Shown: positions 15,355 to 24,628, counted from the first letter of the stretch. The stretch: DNA of 64,000 bases from Pedobacter jeongneungensis (GCF_000633455.1 NZ_AYMG01000028.1:1-64000), one strand, 5' to 3'. A program made the numbers and translations. Notes: a model not told the origin generated them from the sequence alone.

Positions 15355-17907
15355 TTATTTACTAGAAGAATCTTCTTCCTGTTTCGGCTCTTCTTTTTTC
15401 TTCTCGCCTTTTTTGTGGTTGATCGAAATCAGCTCGGTAGTTTTATCGTAATCAATTTCTAAAACATCTCCTTCGGTTAATTCACCTTTAAGGATCTCTT
15501 CAGCAATTGGATCTTCTAAATATTTCTGGATCGCTCTTTTTAAAGGGCGTGCACCAAAATTACTATCGAAACCTTTATCTGCAATGTATTCTTTAGCGTT
15601 TTCAGTTAATGCGATTTCATAACCAAGAGTATGAACGCGACCGAATAATGCTTTTAACTCGATATCGATAATCCTAAAGATCTCTTCTTTACCTAGGCTG
15701 TTAAATACCACTACATCATCAACACGGTTTAAGAACTCAGGCGCAAAAGCACGTTTTAGAGCACTTTCGATTACACCACGGCTGTGAGAATCGGCCTGAT
15801 TTGTTTTCGCTGCAGTAGAGAAACCAACACCCTGACCAAAATCTTTTAGCTGACGGGCACCAATGTTTGAAGTCATGATGATGATTGTATTTCTAAAATC
15901 AACTTTGCGGCCTAAACTATCGGTTAACTGTCCTTCATCCAATACCTGTAGTAAAATATTAAATACATCAGGGTGAGCTTTTTCAATCTCATCCAATAAG
16001 ATTACGGCATAAGGCTTTCTTCTAACTTTTTCAGTTAACTGGCCACCTTCTTCGTAACCTACGTATCCTGGAGGCGCTCCCACTAAACGTGATACCGCAA
16101 ATTTCTCCATATACTCACTCATATCGATCTGGATCAACGAATCGTCGCTATCGAACATGAAACGGGCAAGCTCTTTCGCCAATTCAGTTTTACCTACGCC
16201 GGTTGGACCTAAGAAAATAAATGAACCGATTGGTTTTTTAGGATCTTTTAATCCAGCTCTTGTACGTTGGATAGCTTTGGTTAATTTTTTGATCGCATCA
16301 TCCTGACCAATAATTTTCTCGGCCACTTTATCGTACATATTCAACAGTTTTGCACTGTCTGTTTGTCCAACACGTTGTACCGGGATACCAGTCATCATTG
16401 AAACCACTTCTGCTACATTATCTTCTGATACTTCGTAACGTTTTGTTTTGGTTTCAGCTTCCCACTCTGCTTTGGCTTTATCTAATTCTTCAATTAAATT
16501 TTTCTCTGTATCGCGGAGTTTTGCAGCTTCTTCATATTTCTGGCTACGTACAACTTTGTTTTTCTCTAGTTTGATGTCTTCGATTTTCGCCTCGATATCA
16601 ATAATGTTCTGTGGAACGTGGATGTTGGTTAAGTGAACACGTGAACCTGCCTCATCTAAAGCATCAATCGCTTTATCTGGCAGGAAACGGTCAGAAATGT
16701 AACGCGAAGTTAAAGTAACGCAGGCTAAAATAGCTTCGTCTGTATAAGTTACACCGTGGTGTTCTTCATATTTATCTTTAATACGGGTTAAAATCTCAAC
16801 AGTTTCATCCGGTGTTGCAGGCTCAACCATCACTTTTTGAAAACGACGGTCTAAAGCGCCATCTTTCTCAATGTACTGACGGTATTCATCTAAAGTTGTA
16901 GCACCAATACATTGAATTTCGCCCCTTGCCAAAGCAGGCTTGAACATGTTTGAGGCATCTAATGAACCTGATGCGCCACCAGCACCAACAATGGTATGGA
17001 TCTCATCAATGAACAAAATTACGTCTGTAGATTTTTCAAGCTCGTTCATCACGGCTTTCATACGTTCTTCGAACTGACCACGGTATTTTGTACCGGCCAC
17101 CAGCGATGCCAGATCTAACGTAACTACACGTTTGCCAAAAAGCACACGCGAAACTTTACGTTGTACAATGCGTAAGGCCAAACCTTCAGCAATTGCCGAT
17201 TTACCAACACCTGGCTCTCCGATCAAAATCGGGTTATTCTTTTTCCTGCGGGATAAAATCTGCGATACACGCTCAATTTCTTTCTCGCGGCCTACAATTG
17301 GGTCTAAACGACCTTCTTCTGCTGCCTTGGTTAAGTCACGACCGAAGTTATCTAAAACCGGAGTTTTAGATTTTATATCCGAAACCTTTTTAGGTGTACT
17401 AAAGCTTTCTTCTTCGCGATAATCGTCATCGCCTCCTGTAGAAGCGCTATTTGAGATATCATCTCTGAAACCATTTTTATTCACTTCAACCTCCTGTTTA
17501 AAAACATCATAAGTAACGCCATACTGTAATAAGATCTGCGAGGCGATGTTATCATCATCTCTCAAAACCGATAACAGTAAATGTTCGGTGCCAATTAAAT
17601 CGCTTTTAAATATTTTAGCTTCTAAATAAGTGATTTTTAAAACTTTTTCTGCCTGTTTTGTTAATGGAATATTGCCTAAGTTTACTGTAACACTCGAAGT
17701 ACCGCGCACGGCATCTTCAATTGAGCGGCGCAATTTACCGGTATCAACCCCTAACGATCGTAAAATTTTTATAGCCATACCATCGCCTTCGCGAATGAGG
17801 CCCAATAATAAATGCTCGGTTCCGATGTAATCATGCCCTAAGCGGAGCGCTTCCTCCCTACTAAAAGAGATTACATCTTTAACCTGTGGTGAAAATTTTG
17901 CTTCCAT
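15355..17907 (-). CDS. clpC: ATP-dependent Clp protease ATPase ClpC
   Basis: Hsp100 unfoldase that feeds substrates to ClpP for degradation in the cytoplasm. Order of domains: Clp N domain with two repeats (1-145, GTEHLLLGLIRE and GTEHLLLSVLRD), AAA1 with Walker A GEPGVGKS (230-237) and DEIHTIVG, a middle region with a UVR-like coiled segment (about 440-490), AAA2 with GPTGVGKT (567-574) and ILLDEIEKAHPD, then the C-terminal D2-small domain and an acidic/Ser tail. The UVR-like middle and the N-terminal repeats indicate ClpC rather than ClpB or ClpA. The 850-residue length is normal. A strong terminator follows. No mcsA, mcsB or ctsR is nearby. Confidence 0.95.
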   Translation of the reverse strand: MEAKFSPQVKDVISFSREEALRLGHDYIGTEHLLLGLIREGDGMAIKILRSLGVDTGKLRRSIEDAVRGTSSVTVNLGNIPLTKQAEKVLKITYLEAKIFKSDLIGTEHLLLSVLRDDDNIASQILLQYGVTYDVFKQEVEVNKNGFRDDISNSASTGGDDDYREEESFSTPKKVSDIKSKTPVLDNFGRDLTKAAEEGRLDPIVGREKEIERVSQILSRRKKNNPILIGEPGVGKSAIAEGLALRIVQRKVSRVLFGKRVVTLDLASLVAGTKYRGQFEERMKAVMNELEKSTDVILFIDEIHTIVGAGGASGSLDASNMFKPALARGEIQCIGATTLDEYRQYIEKDGALDRRFQKVMVEPATPDETVEILTRIKDKYEEHHGVTYTDEAILACVTLTSRYISDRFLPDKAIDALDEAGSRVHLTNIHVPQNIIDIEAKIEDIKLEKNKVVRSQKYEEAAKLRDTEKNLIEELDKAKAEWEAETKTKRYEVSEDNVAEVVSMMTGIPVQRVGQTDSAKLLNMYDKVAEKIIGQDDAIKKLTKAIQRTRAGLKDPKKPIGSFIFLGPTGVGKTELAKELARFMFDSDDSLIQIDMSEYMEKFAVSRLVGAPPGYVGYEEGGQLTEKVRRKPYAVILLDEIEKAHPDVFNILLQVLDEGQLTDSLGRKVDFRNTIIIMTSNIGARQLKDFGQGVGFSTAAKTNQADSHSRGVIESALKRAFAPEFLNRVDDVVVFNSLGKEEIFRIIDIELKALFGRVHTLGYEIALTENAKEYIADKGFDSNFGARPLKRAIQKYLEDPIAEEILKGELTEGDVLEIDYDKTTELISINHKKGEKKKEEPKQEEDSSSK

Positions 17908-18614
17908 AATACCTTTCTTAACAGCTACGTCCCTAAACTATAAAATAAATTATAAAAAGCGACTGTACCATTTTGTTTATTTTATCAACAATTGCGCCAT
18001 ATGGGTGGATAAAAGGCAGTAAACATATCCCCCAACCTAAAAAATACGGTATGAATATCGTATTGATAAATATATATCTATCTACGTAATAACTGTTTTA
18101 TAGGTTTTAAAAGGGGATTTTTTATATAATCTCCCTTTCAAATATCATTTTGTCGGTTTATTGTAAGGATTTTTTCGATTCGATCAACTGACAATTTGTT
18201 GCTTTTTGTTAAGGCAATTTACAAGTTTTGACAGAAAAACAAAAAGAACGTGACATCATTTAACAATTTAACCAGACAATTATCAATAACAATGGATATC
18301 CATTGTAGAATACCATATTATCAATACGAAAATAACTATTGATAAGTTGTTTTTGTTTTATAAAAACGCTGTTATAGTTGTTCCATTGAGATGGAAAATT
18401 TAAAATGGATGATGGAATTGAATTTCTTGCAGAGAGGCCTTAATTATCTCAACTCCTTAATGGTAGAATAATAAGGCCTAAAGGTTCTTTATCATTAAGA
18501 AATTAAGTACATTAAGGTATAATGATTTATGCTGGAGAAACCTTAATTATCTTAACTCCTCAATGGTCGAACAAACGAATGATGAAGATGAAATTTGATT
18601 AAGTCAAAATAACA
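17908..18614. other. Gene-free interval upstream of clpC
   Basis: About 700 AT-rich bases with no protein-coding frame. Visible structure: four copies of TTATCAATA or its complement (18061-18345), one perfect palindrome CAATGGATATCCATTG (18290-18305), and a diverged direct repeat of about 38 bases at 18433-18472 and 18536-18575 (both contain 'ttaattatct.aactcct.aatggt.gaa'). The clpC promoter should be in the proximal 100 bases, but I could not place it. Confidence 0.5.
18061..18345. promoter_or_regulatory. Cluster of TTATCAATA motifs with palindrome
   Basis: TATTGATAA at 18061-18069, TTATCAATA at 18280-18288, and a perfect inverted pair TTATCAATA (18318-18326) and TATTGATAA (18337-18345) with a 10-base loop. 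The 16-bp palindrome at 18290-18305 lies between them. This could be a regulator-binding region or a hairpin RNA; no partner is known. Confidence 0.3.
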
Positions 18615-19082
18615 CTAGGCTTCGTTATAAAAACTTCGCAAAAACTGTAACGGAACATCAGACGGAGCTGACTTGTTACAGTATTCAATGATATCATTTA
18701 AATTAAAATGCCCGGATATCGATTCAAAGGTATCATCGTCTGAATCTTCGAAGCCCATGCTCCAATCGCTGAAAATACATTTATCATACTTGCCAATCTG
18801 TAGCAAAACAACCGACTCGTGTCGGGTATCATTCATTATCTTTTTATAAAGCTTACGTACAATTCTTTCATCACCTTCGAGTAATTGCATAAACCTGCCT
18901 TTGCTTTTAGTTATCTGCTGACCTTTTACATATAATAAGATACCTGTAATATCATTTTGTTTATTAAAGTCTCTGCTTTGGTTCAGCAAAATTTTTATCA
19001 TGTCAGCATCAAACACCTCACTTTCTACGCTGCTGTAGATTAAGTAGAAAATCGATGTTATAGTTTTATTGTCTGGTTCCAT
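18615..19082 (-). CDS. BLUF-domain blue-light sensor
   Basis: FAD-binding blue-light receptor, 155 residues: a short BLUF protein with no output domain fused, so it must signal through a partner. The flavin-site residues are all present: Tyr16 in LIYSS, Asn43 in NDITGILLY, Gln66 in FMQLLEG, and Trp107 and Met109 in WSMGF; MNDTRHESVVLL (93-104 region) is also typical. It stands alone between a long non-coding interval and a divergent small gene. No cyclic-nucleotide enzyme or regulator is adjacent, so its target cannot be guessed. Confidence 0.92.
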   Translation of the reverse strand: MEPDNKTITSIFYLIYSSVESEVFDADMIKILLNQSRDFNKQNDITGILLYVKGQQITKSKGRFMQLLEGDERIVRKLYKKIMNDTRHESVVLLQIGKYDKCIFSDWSMGFEDSDDDTFESISGHFNLNDIIEYCNKSAPSDVPLQFLRSFYNEA

Positions 19083-19360
19083 ACCACAATTATCATTAAA
19101 ATATCTGAATTCTCGATTAATATTTTTTTCTAAAAAAAACCTACTAAAACACTGCTATACTACTTTAAAACAATAGATTATGATCAGCACCAAGGTTGCA
19201 TAAAATCTTGATAAAACCATATAAGTATCTTTTATCAGGAGTGAAAAATATTTAAATACATGTCGTACGCTCTTAAAAATTATCATTAGTTATTCCGGTA
19301 AAATCTAAGAAAGTTTTTTTATCGTATATGCCGATAGGTCCAATAAATCAGATCAGGCAC

Positions 19361-19678
19361 ATGGCGTCTCTTTACCAAAGGCTTCTACTCGTATTTATTC
19401 TAATCATCGCTTTTGCGGGAAGAATAGCAGTATCTGCCATTGCAAATCAGAAGTCTCCTCAGGAAACGGTAAAAGAAAACAGCAGCAAATCAGAAAAATC
19501 TGATGCCAACGAAAATGAGGGACAGGCAGAAGAAAAAATCAAATTGGAAGATTTCATCATCCATGGCTTAACAAACATTGATTTTCTAAGCATAGTCAGT
19601 GCTAAAACTAAATGGTTTGCCGGTGATTATAAGCTCCTTAATTGTACCCTACAAGCATTAGAATACCCACCCAAATAA
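19361..19678 (+). CDS. Small hypothetical membrane-anchored protein
   Basis: Not recognised. I take ATG 19361 (105 residues); an ATG 33 bases upstream would add MPIGPINQIRH. Residues 5-27 are a hydrophobic segment (LYQRLLLVFILIIAFAGRIAVSA), followed by a Ser/Glu/Lys-rich linker and a C-terminal part (KIKLEDFIIHGLTNIDFLSIVSAKTKWFAGDYKLLNCTLQALEYPPK region) of mixed composition. It could be an exported or membrane-anchored small protein. It sits 46 bases before the DUF4394 lipoprotein gene and could be its operon partner. Confidence 0.5.
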   Translation: MASLYQRLLLVFILIIAFAGRIAVSAIANQKSPQETVKENSSKSEKSDANENEGQAEEKIKLEDFIIHGLTNIDFLSIVSAKTKWFAGDYKLLNCTLQALEYPPK

Positions 19679-19724
19679 GCCTCAGCGCCTAAATCCACAA
19701 TTTTCTTAATTAAACATTAAAATC

Positions 19725-21254
19725 ATGATTAAAACTAAACACTTAATCATAGTGGCCTTATTGGCTATTATGACCCCTATTCTATTTTCTGCATGTAAGA
19801 AAGACAGAAATAACGATCCGGAACAAGAAGTCCTTACACCCGGGCCTGATGTTAATTTCTATGCACTTACTGCAGATAGCAAATTATTATTGATCAATGC
19901 GAAAAACCCGAATTCGGTAACCTCACAGGTAAGCATTTCGGGCCTGCAGACCGGAGAAACCATTTTAGGGATCGATTTCCGTCCTGCTACTGGTCAACTT
20001 TATGGCGTAGGCAGCACTAGCCGTTTATATGTAATTGATCCGAAAACAGGAACAGCAAGGTCTATTTCTACGGCTCCATTTACGCCTGCAATCAGCGGAA
20101 CTTCTGTAGGTTTTGATTTTAACCCCACTGTAGATCGCATTCGCCTGGTTACTTCATCAGGCCAAAACCTGCGTTTAAACCCTGAAACAGGAACTGTAGC
20201 TACCACAGATGGTACTATTAATGGCATAACGAATGCTAAAGTAGCATCGGTTGCCTATACTCAAAATAAAGCCGGGGCAAGTACCACTGCACTTTTTGAT
20301 ATTGATATTGCAAATGATAAACTGCATAAACAAGATCCACCAAATGACGGAAAACTGGTTGAAGTTGGAAGTCTGGGTTTTGATGCAGAAGATATTGGCG
20401 GCTTCGATATTAACCCTGATGGTACAGCAGCATTAGCCGCACTAACTGTTGGCGGTAAATCTGGTTTATATGCCATTGATTTAAATTCGGGCAGAGCTTC
20501 AAAAATCAGTAATGTAGATCAACAGATTACCGGGCTTGCTATCCCTACCGAACCTGTTGCTTATGCTGTATCAAACAATAATGAATTGTTGATTTTTAAT
20601 CCAGCTGCTGCAATGCCAACCTTCGTGGTAAAAGCAATTACAGGTACACAATCTGGTGAAAACATTTTAGGTATCGATATGCGCCCTGTAAACGGACAGC
20701 TTTATGCAATTGGAAGTACCAGCAGGATTTACACCATTAATGCTTCTTCGGGTGCTGCTACAATGGTTGGAGCCGGACCTTTAGCTACTTTATTAACAGC
20801 TACTCAAATCGGATTTGATTTTAATCCAGTGGCAGACAGGATTAGAATAGTGGGGAACAACGGGCAAAATTTCAGGATAGTGCCAACGGATGCTACCCTG
20901 GTTGTAGACACACCTATTTCGCTGGGTACAGCAACAATTTCTGGTGCTGCATATACAAACAATTTTACCGGTGCAACTACAACCATATTGTTCGACGTGG
21001 ATTCTACAACAGACCGTTTATATAAACAAGATCCACCGAATGCCGGAACTTTGGTTGATGTAGGCCCATTAGGGATAAATATTGAAGCAAACAGTGGTTT
21101 CGATATTGGTGGCACCAGCGGACTTGCCTATGGCATATTTACCGTTGGTGGTGTGCAGAAATTATATAGTGTAAATTTAACTACAGGTGCAGCTACTGCA
21201 GGAGCAACCATAAGCACAGCGGTTAGAGGTTTTACACTTGGGTTAGGTTTCTAA
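19725..21254 (+). CDS. DUF4394 lipoprotein, two tandem domains
   Basis: Envelope lipoprotein of unknown function. The signal MIKTKHLIIVALLAIMTPILFSAC puts the lipidated residue at Cys24. Two copies of a DUF4394 beta-propeller-like domain follow (about 45-275 and 280-509). Each has the motif order NFYALTADSKLLLIN or AYAVSNNNELLIFNP, GIDFRP/GIDMRP, GQLY-GSTSR, VGFDFNPTVDRIR or IGFDFNPVADRIR, NGQN-R and LYKQDPPN. The repetition points to an internal duplication. Families with this domain are secreted, probably ligand- or surface-binding, without a proven role. A strong terminator follows. Confidence 0.9.
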   Translation: MIKTKHLIIVALLAIMTPILFSACKKDRNNDPEQEVLTPGPDVNFYALTADSKLLLINAKNPNSVTSQVSISGLQTGETILGIDFRPATGQLYGVGSTSRLYVIDPKTGTARSISTAPFTPAISGTSVGFDFNPTVDRIRLVTSSGQNLRLNPETGTVATTDGTINGITNAKVASVAYTQNKAGASTTALFDIDIANDKLHKQDPPNDGKLVEVGSLGFDAEDIGGFDINPDGTAALAALTVGGKSGLYAIDLNSGRASKISNVDQQITGLAIPTEPVAYAVSNNNELLIFNPAAAMPTFVVKAITGTQSGENILGIDMRPVNGQLYAIGSTSRIYTINASSGAATMVGAGPLATLLTATQIGFDFNPVADRIRIVGNNGQNFRIVPTDATLVVDTPISLGTATISGAAYTNNFTGATTTILFDVDSTTDRLYKQDPPNAGTLVDVGPLGINIEANSGFDIGGTSGLAYGIFTVGGVQKLYSVNLTTGAATAGATISTAVRGFTLGLGF

Positions 21255-21276
21255 GCCGCTCCCTTCATATCATTAA

Positions 21277-21314
21277 AAAGCAAAAGCCTTTCAATCCTGA
21301 AAGGCTTTTGCTTT
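21277..21314 (+). terminator. Terminator after DUF4394 gene
   Basis: AAAGCAAAAGCCTTTCA at 21277-21293 pairs perfectly with TGAAAGGCTTTTGCTTT at 21298-21314 over an ATCC loop. It lies 22 bases after the stop codon. Confidence 0.9.
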
Positions 21315-21822
21315 AAATAATGTTTACGGTTTCTACTAAGAATTAATCCGCTTTGGTAAAAGTAAAACTTTAGTAATTAGCTATATGTTCTGATTCACAT
21401 TATGAGCAAATAATGATAATTACATTAAAACAGGATTAGAATGGTTAATTTTTGGTTAATTGTCCGAATCGGTTAACTGATCCACCCCTTCCCCCGCAAC
21501 TCGATGCCCTATGGCTTGATCGATTAATTGTTTAATATGTTATCGACTCCAAACTCATCTATCAAACTCCCCTAAACTATTTCAATCGTTAGAACTGCTT
21601 TACAATAAAGATAAGCTACAATTACGTAATATTAAAACCACACAAGCCGTGTAATAATTTTACATTAGTATAGATAAGGTATCGGAATTAGGTTATTGGG
21701 CATCAATACTTTGTATGGTGAGCTGTAGAACTATGCTTTGGTCATATCCTAAACAAGACTTATCACAATAATGATCAGATAAATAACCTAAATAAATCAC
21801 TAACCAATTAATTAAAAAACTG
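21315..21822. other. Gene-free interval before the chitinase gene
   Basis: No gene, strong palindrome or repeat of the window's main families was seen. It is AT-rich with a few 'ggttaa' phrases. The GH18 gene's promoter must lie here, but no convincing TAnnTTTG box near the start was found. Confidence 0.5.
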
Positions 21823-23217
21823 ATGAGAAATGCAACAAAAACATGGCTTGGCACATTGCTGGCCCTTACTGTTCTTTATTCCTGTAAAAAATCGGAAATG
21901 AATCCTGAACAGGAAACCGATCTATTTGAAGGCAAAAAAAAGGAAATGGCCGTTAGCTCGCTTATTGCGGGTACCTCCTTCAGGGTGGTGGGTTATATGC
22001 CTTCGTGGGCCGGAGCTGTTAACCAGATTCAGTTTAGCAAACTTACCCATGTAAACTATGCTTTCGTACTGCCAAATTCAACTGGTGGATTGCAACCTGT
22101 AGAAAACCCTTCCAAATTGCAAAGCCTGGTTAGCTCCGGGCATGCCGCAGGTGTAAAAGTGCTTATAGCCGTTGGCGGATGGAATAATGGGAATGATAGT
22201 GCTTTTGAAAGCCTGGCTGCGAATTCAACCTACCGAACCAATTTCACTAATAATATGATCAGTTTCGTAAGTCAGTATAACCTGGATGGGGTGGATATTG
22301 ACTGGGAGTATCCAGATAACGGAAGCTCGGCCAATAACTATACACTCCTGATGCAACAGTTAAGTACAGCATTGCATAACAACGGAAAACTGCTTACCGC
22401 AGCGGTAGTTTCTGAGAATGGCGGAAGTATCCAGAACGCCGTTTTTACTGCGGTTGATTTCCTTAACCTGATGGCTTATGATGGTGGCGGTGCTAACCAC
22501 TCTACCTATAATTATGCGGTAAACTCCATCAATTATTGGCAAGGCAGAGGACTTTCTGCGGCTAAAACTACTTTAGGTGTACCTTTTTATGGCCGCTCAT
22601 CTTCTTCATACCTTGATTATAAAGATATTCTTGCTCAGGGCGGAAGTCCAAATTCAGATACCTTTGGTAATATTGGCTACAACGGCATTCCTACCATCAA
22701 AAGTAAAACGAACCTGGCATACGACCGTACCGGTGGAATCATGATCTGGGACCTGAACGCGGATGCTACAGGGGGTAATTCGTTACTTAGCGCCATTAAT
22801 GAGGCCATAATTGCCCGCGTAAATAATGGCGGATCGAGTATTCCTTACGGTACGGTAATTTCGCTAAAAGGTTTCAACAACAAATATGTGAGTGGACAAA
22901 ACGGTACGGCTGCTATGACCTGTAACACCACCACAGCCACATCTACTGAACGCTTTACCGTTATAGATGCCGGCGGCGGTAAAGTGGCTTTAAGAAGTAT
23001 GGGTAAATATGTATCATCAGAAAACGGCACACAGGCTGTTACGTGTAGCCGTGCCACCATCAGCGATTGGGAAAAATTCGACTGGGTGGTTGCAGCGGAT
23101 GGCAAAATTGCTTTTAAGGGCAACAATGGAAAATATCTTTCGAGCGAAAATGGTACACAAGCCATGACTTGTACCCGTGCTACTGCTTCTGGCTGGGAGT
23201 ACTTTTCTAAAAACTAA
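21823..23217 (+). CDS. GH18 chitinase-like lipoprotein with C-terminal beta-trefoil
   Basis: Predicted surface glycoside hydrolase for chitin or related N-acetylglucosamine polymers. Lipoprotein signal ends LYSC (Cys21). The catalytic GH18 barrel covers about residues 52-340: VLIAVGGW, the DxxDxDxE signature DGVDIDWE at 155-162 with the acid Glu162, LMAYDG and GIMIWDLNAD. The last 120 residues are three repeats built on GKYVSSENGTQAMTC (positions near 360, 405 and 443), with the spacing of a fascin-like beta-trefoil, probably a binding module. The catalytic residues are intact. No PUL partner (SusC/SusD) is nearby. Confidence 0.92.
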   Translation: MRNATKTWLGTLLALTVLYSCKKSEMNPEQETDLFEGKKKEMAVSSLIAGTSFRVVGYMPSWAGAVNQIQFSKLTHVNYAFVLPNSTGGLQPVENPSKLQSLVSSGHAAGVKVLIAVGGWNNGNDSAFESLAANSTYRTNFTNNMISFVSQYNLDGVDIDWEYPDNGSSANNYTLLMQQLSTALHNNGKLLTAAVVSENGGSIQNAVFTAVDFLNLMAYDGGGANHSTYNYAVNSINYWQGRGLSAAKTTLGVPFYGRSSSSYLDYKDILAQGGSPNSDTFGNIGYNGIPTIKSKTNLAYDRTGGIMIWDLNADATGGNSLLSAINEAIIARVNNGGSSIPYGTVISLKGFNNKYVSGQNGTAAMTCNTTTATSTERFTVIDAGGGKVALRSMGKYVSSENGTQAVTCSRATISDWEKFDWVVAADGKIAFKGNNGKYLSSENGTQAMTCTRATASGWEYFSKN

Positions 23218-23260
23218 TGATAAAACAAGCTAAACTTAACTGCCTTCTATCTAATCGTAA

Positions 23261-23292
23261 ATTCATGCGGAATCATTCGGTTCCGCATGAAT
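23261..23292 (+). terminator. Hairpin after the GH18 gene
   Basis: ATTCATGCGGAA at 23261-23272 pairs perfectly with TTCCGCATGAAT at 23281-23292 over an 8-base loop. The following T run is poor (AATTTCG), so it is a probable but weak terminator. Confidence 0.6.
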
Positions 23293-23426
23293 AATTTCGA
23301 AAAACCCACATTAATTTATTATTATCAGTTTATTAATCTGGCTCAGAATGCCCTATAATTGGCTGTTTTATACCCCATACATGCAGATCTGGTTCTATAG
23401 CTTTGATAAGAAAATAAAACAAAGCC

Positions 23427-23873
23427 ATGAAAACAATATTTGATGAAACTGTTCGGATACAATTGATTGACCGGATTGAGACCCTTAATAAAAACAGTGT
23501 TGCTTTATGGGGAAAAATGAACCTCTACCAGATGTTGAAACACTGTAGAATATACGAAGAAATGATGTTGGGCAAAAATAAATATCAACGTGTATTTTTA
23601 GGCAGGCTGTTCGGGAAAATGGCACTCAAAGAATTTACACAGGATGAAAGTCCAATCAAACAGAAAACGCCCACCCTTAACCAGCTTAAAGTCAAAGAAA
23701 AAAGCGGTGATATAGAAAGCGAAAGAAAAAAATGGGTTGCCTTGTTGAATGAATATGCAAATCCTCCAAAGCATGAAATTGTACATTCCTTTTTTGGTAA
23801 ACTAAGCCATGAGCAGGTTGGCCAGCTGGTTTATAAACATACCGACCATCATCTCCGTCAGTTTAATGTTTAG
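23427..23873 (+). CDS. DUF1569 (DinB-like) protein
   Basis: Small cytoplasmic protein of the DUF1569 family in the DinB/YfiT helical-bundle superfamily, function unknown. Visible family features are NSVALWGKMNLYQMLKHCRIYEEMMLG in the first half and the His-rich end HEQVGQLVYKHTDHHLRQFNV, which carry the conserved His residues expected for a metal site (His38 region and the final HTDHHL). It converges with the Crp/Fnr gene, with only 22 bases between stops. No signal peptide. Confidence 0.85.
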   Translation: MKTIFDETVRIQLIDRIETLNKNSVALWGKMNLYQMLKHCRIYEEMMLGKNKYQRVFLGRLFGKMALKEFTQDESPIKQKTPTLNQLKVKEKSGDIESERKKWVALLNEYANPPKHEIVHSFFGKLSHEQVGQLVYKHTDHHLRQFNV

Positions 23874-23895
23874 AAAAACCGATAGCAGGATTTCT

Positions 23896-24477
23896 TTATT
23901 TTCTGAAAGCCAGATTCCTTTTAATACGGCTAAGCGTTTCGGGTGCAATTCCGAGATATGATGCAATGAGATGCTGGGGTATACGTTCAATGATCTGCGG
24001 ATTCGATTCAGCCAGTAAGAGATACTTTTCTTCGGCACTATGCGTAATGGAACTCATCAATCTCCGCTCTTTAGTAACTAAACTATTTTGATAAAGTATG
24101 CGGAAATATCGGTCCATGATAGGAACAGCTATTGTTAAAGCATCATAATCGGCCCGCGAAATCATAAAGAGTTCCGAATCTTCTATCGCATCAATATTAA
24201 ACAGGGCAGGCTCACCTGATAAAAAGCTATTGAAATCAGATAACCACCAGCCTTCCCATCCAAAAATACTCATATGTTCGTCACCTTTGTCATCTACATT
24301 ATAAGTGCGAAGGAGCCCTTTGCACACAAAGGTAAGGTGCTGGCAAACATCGCCTGCTTGCAGCAAATACTGACGCCTCCTTAATTTTTTAGGCGAAAAA
24401 AAGGTTTGTATTTCCGCCCGGTCCTTATCTGTAAGCGCAACTTTTTCCTCAATATGTTTGAAAAGTACATTAATCAT
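23896..24477 (-). CDS. Crp/Fnr family transcriptional regulator
   Basis: Cyclic-nucleotide-binding-domain regulator. With start ATG 24477 it is 193 residues, the usual length in Bacteroidota: CNMP-like barrel (RRRQYLLQAGDVCQHLTFVCKGLLRTY) and a C-terminal part ending in an HTH-like segment (IPQHLIASYLGIAPETLSRIKRNL). No Cys cluster for an FNR iron-sulphur centre. In-frame starts exist upstream to 24564, but the region there is an FNR-like palindrome (24545-24558) and a -7 box (TATCTTTG, 24502-24509 on this strand), which argues that it is promoter. It is divergent from a PRISE-type reductase, likely its target. Confidence 0.9.
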   Translation of the reverse strand: MINVLFKHIEEKVALTDKDRAEIQTFFSPKKLRRRQYLLQAGDVCQHLTFVCKGLLRTYNVDDKGDEHMSIFGWEGWWLSDFNSFLSGEPALFNIDAIEDSELFMISRADYDALTIAVPIMDRYFRILYQNSLVTKERRLMSSITHSAEEKYLLLAESNPQIIERIPQHLIASYLGIAPETLSRIKRNLAFRK

Positions 24478-24501
24478 GGGCGAAATAATCTTTACTGTAG
24501 G

Positions 24502-24611
24502 CAAAGATAAATTTTTCATTGTAAGAACACTCATTGTTGATTTCTTGATCCAGATCAAGTTCATTATCTGATCCAGGTCAAGTATGGATTACCTTAACAG
24601 GACTAATTTTG
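24502..24611. promoter_or_regulatory. Divergent promoter with two FNR-like boxes
   Basis: TTGATCCAGATCAA (24545-24558) fits the FNR consensus TTGAT-N4-ATCAA perfectly, and CTGATCCAGGTCAA (24568-24581) is a near copy with centres 23 bases apart. The minus-strand -7 box is TATCTTTG (24509-24502). The plus-strand -7 box is TAATTTTG (24604-24611), with no TTG near -33 and the second box centred about 42 bases upstream of the predicted start: a class II activator position. Confidence 0.65.
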
Positions 24612-24628
24612 CTTAAAATTATAACATC

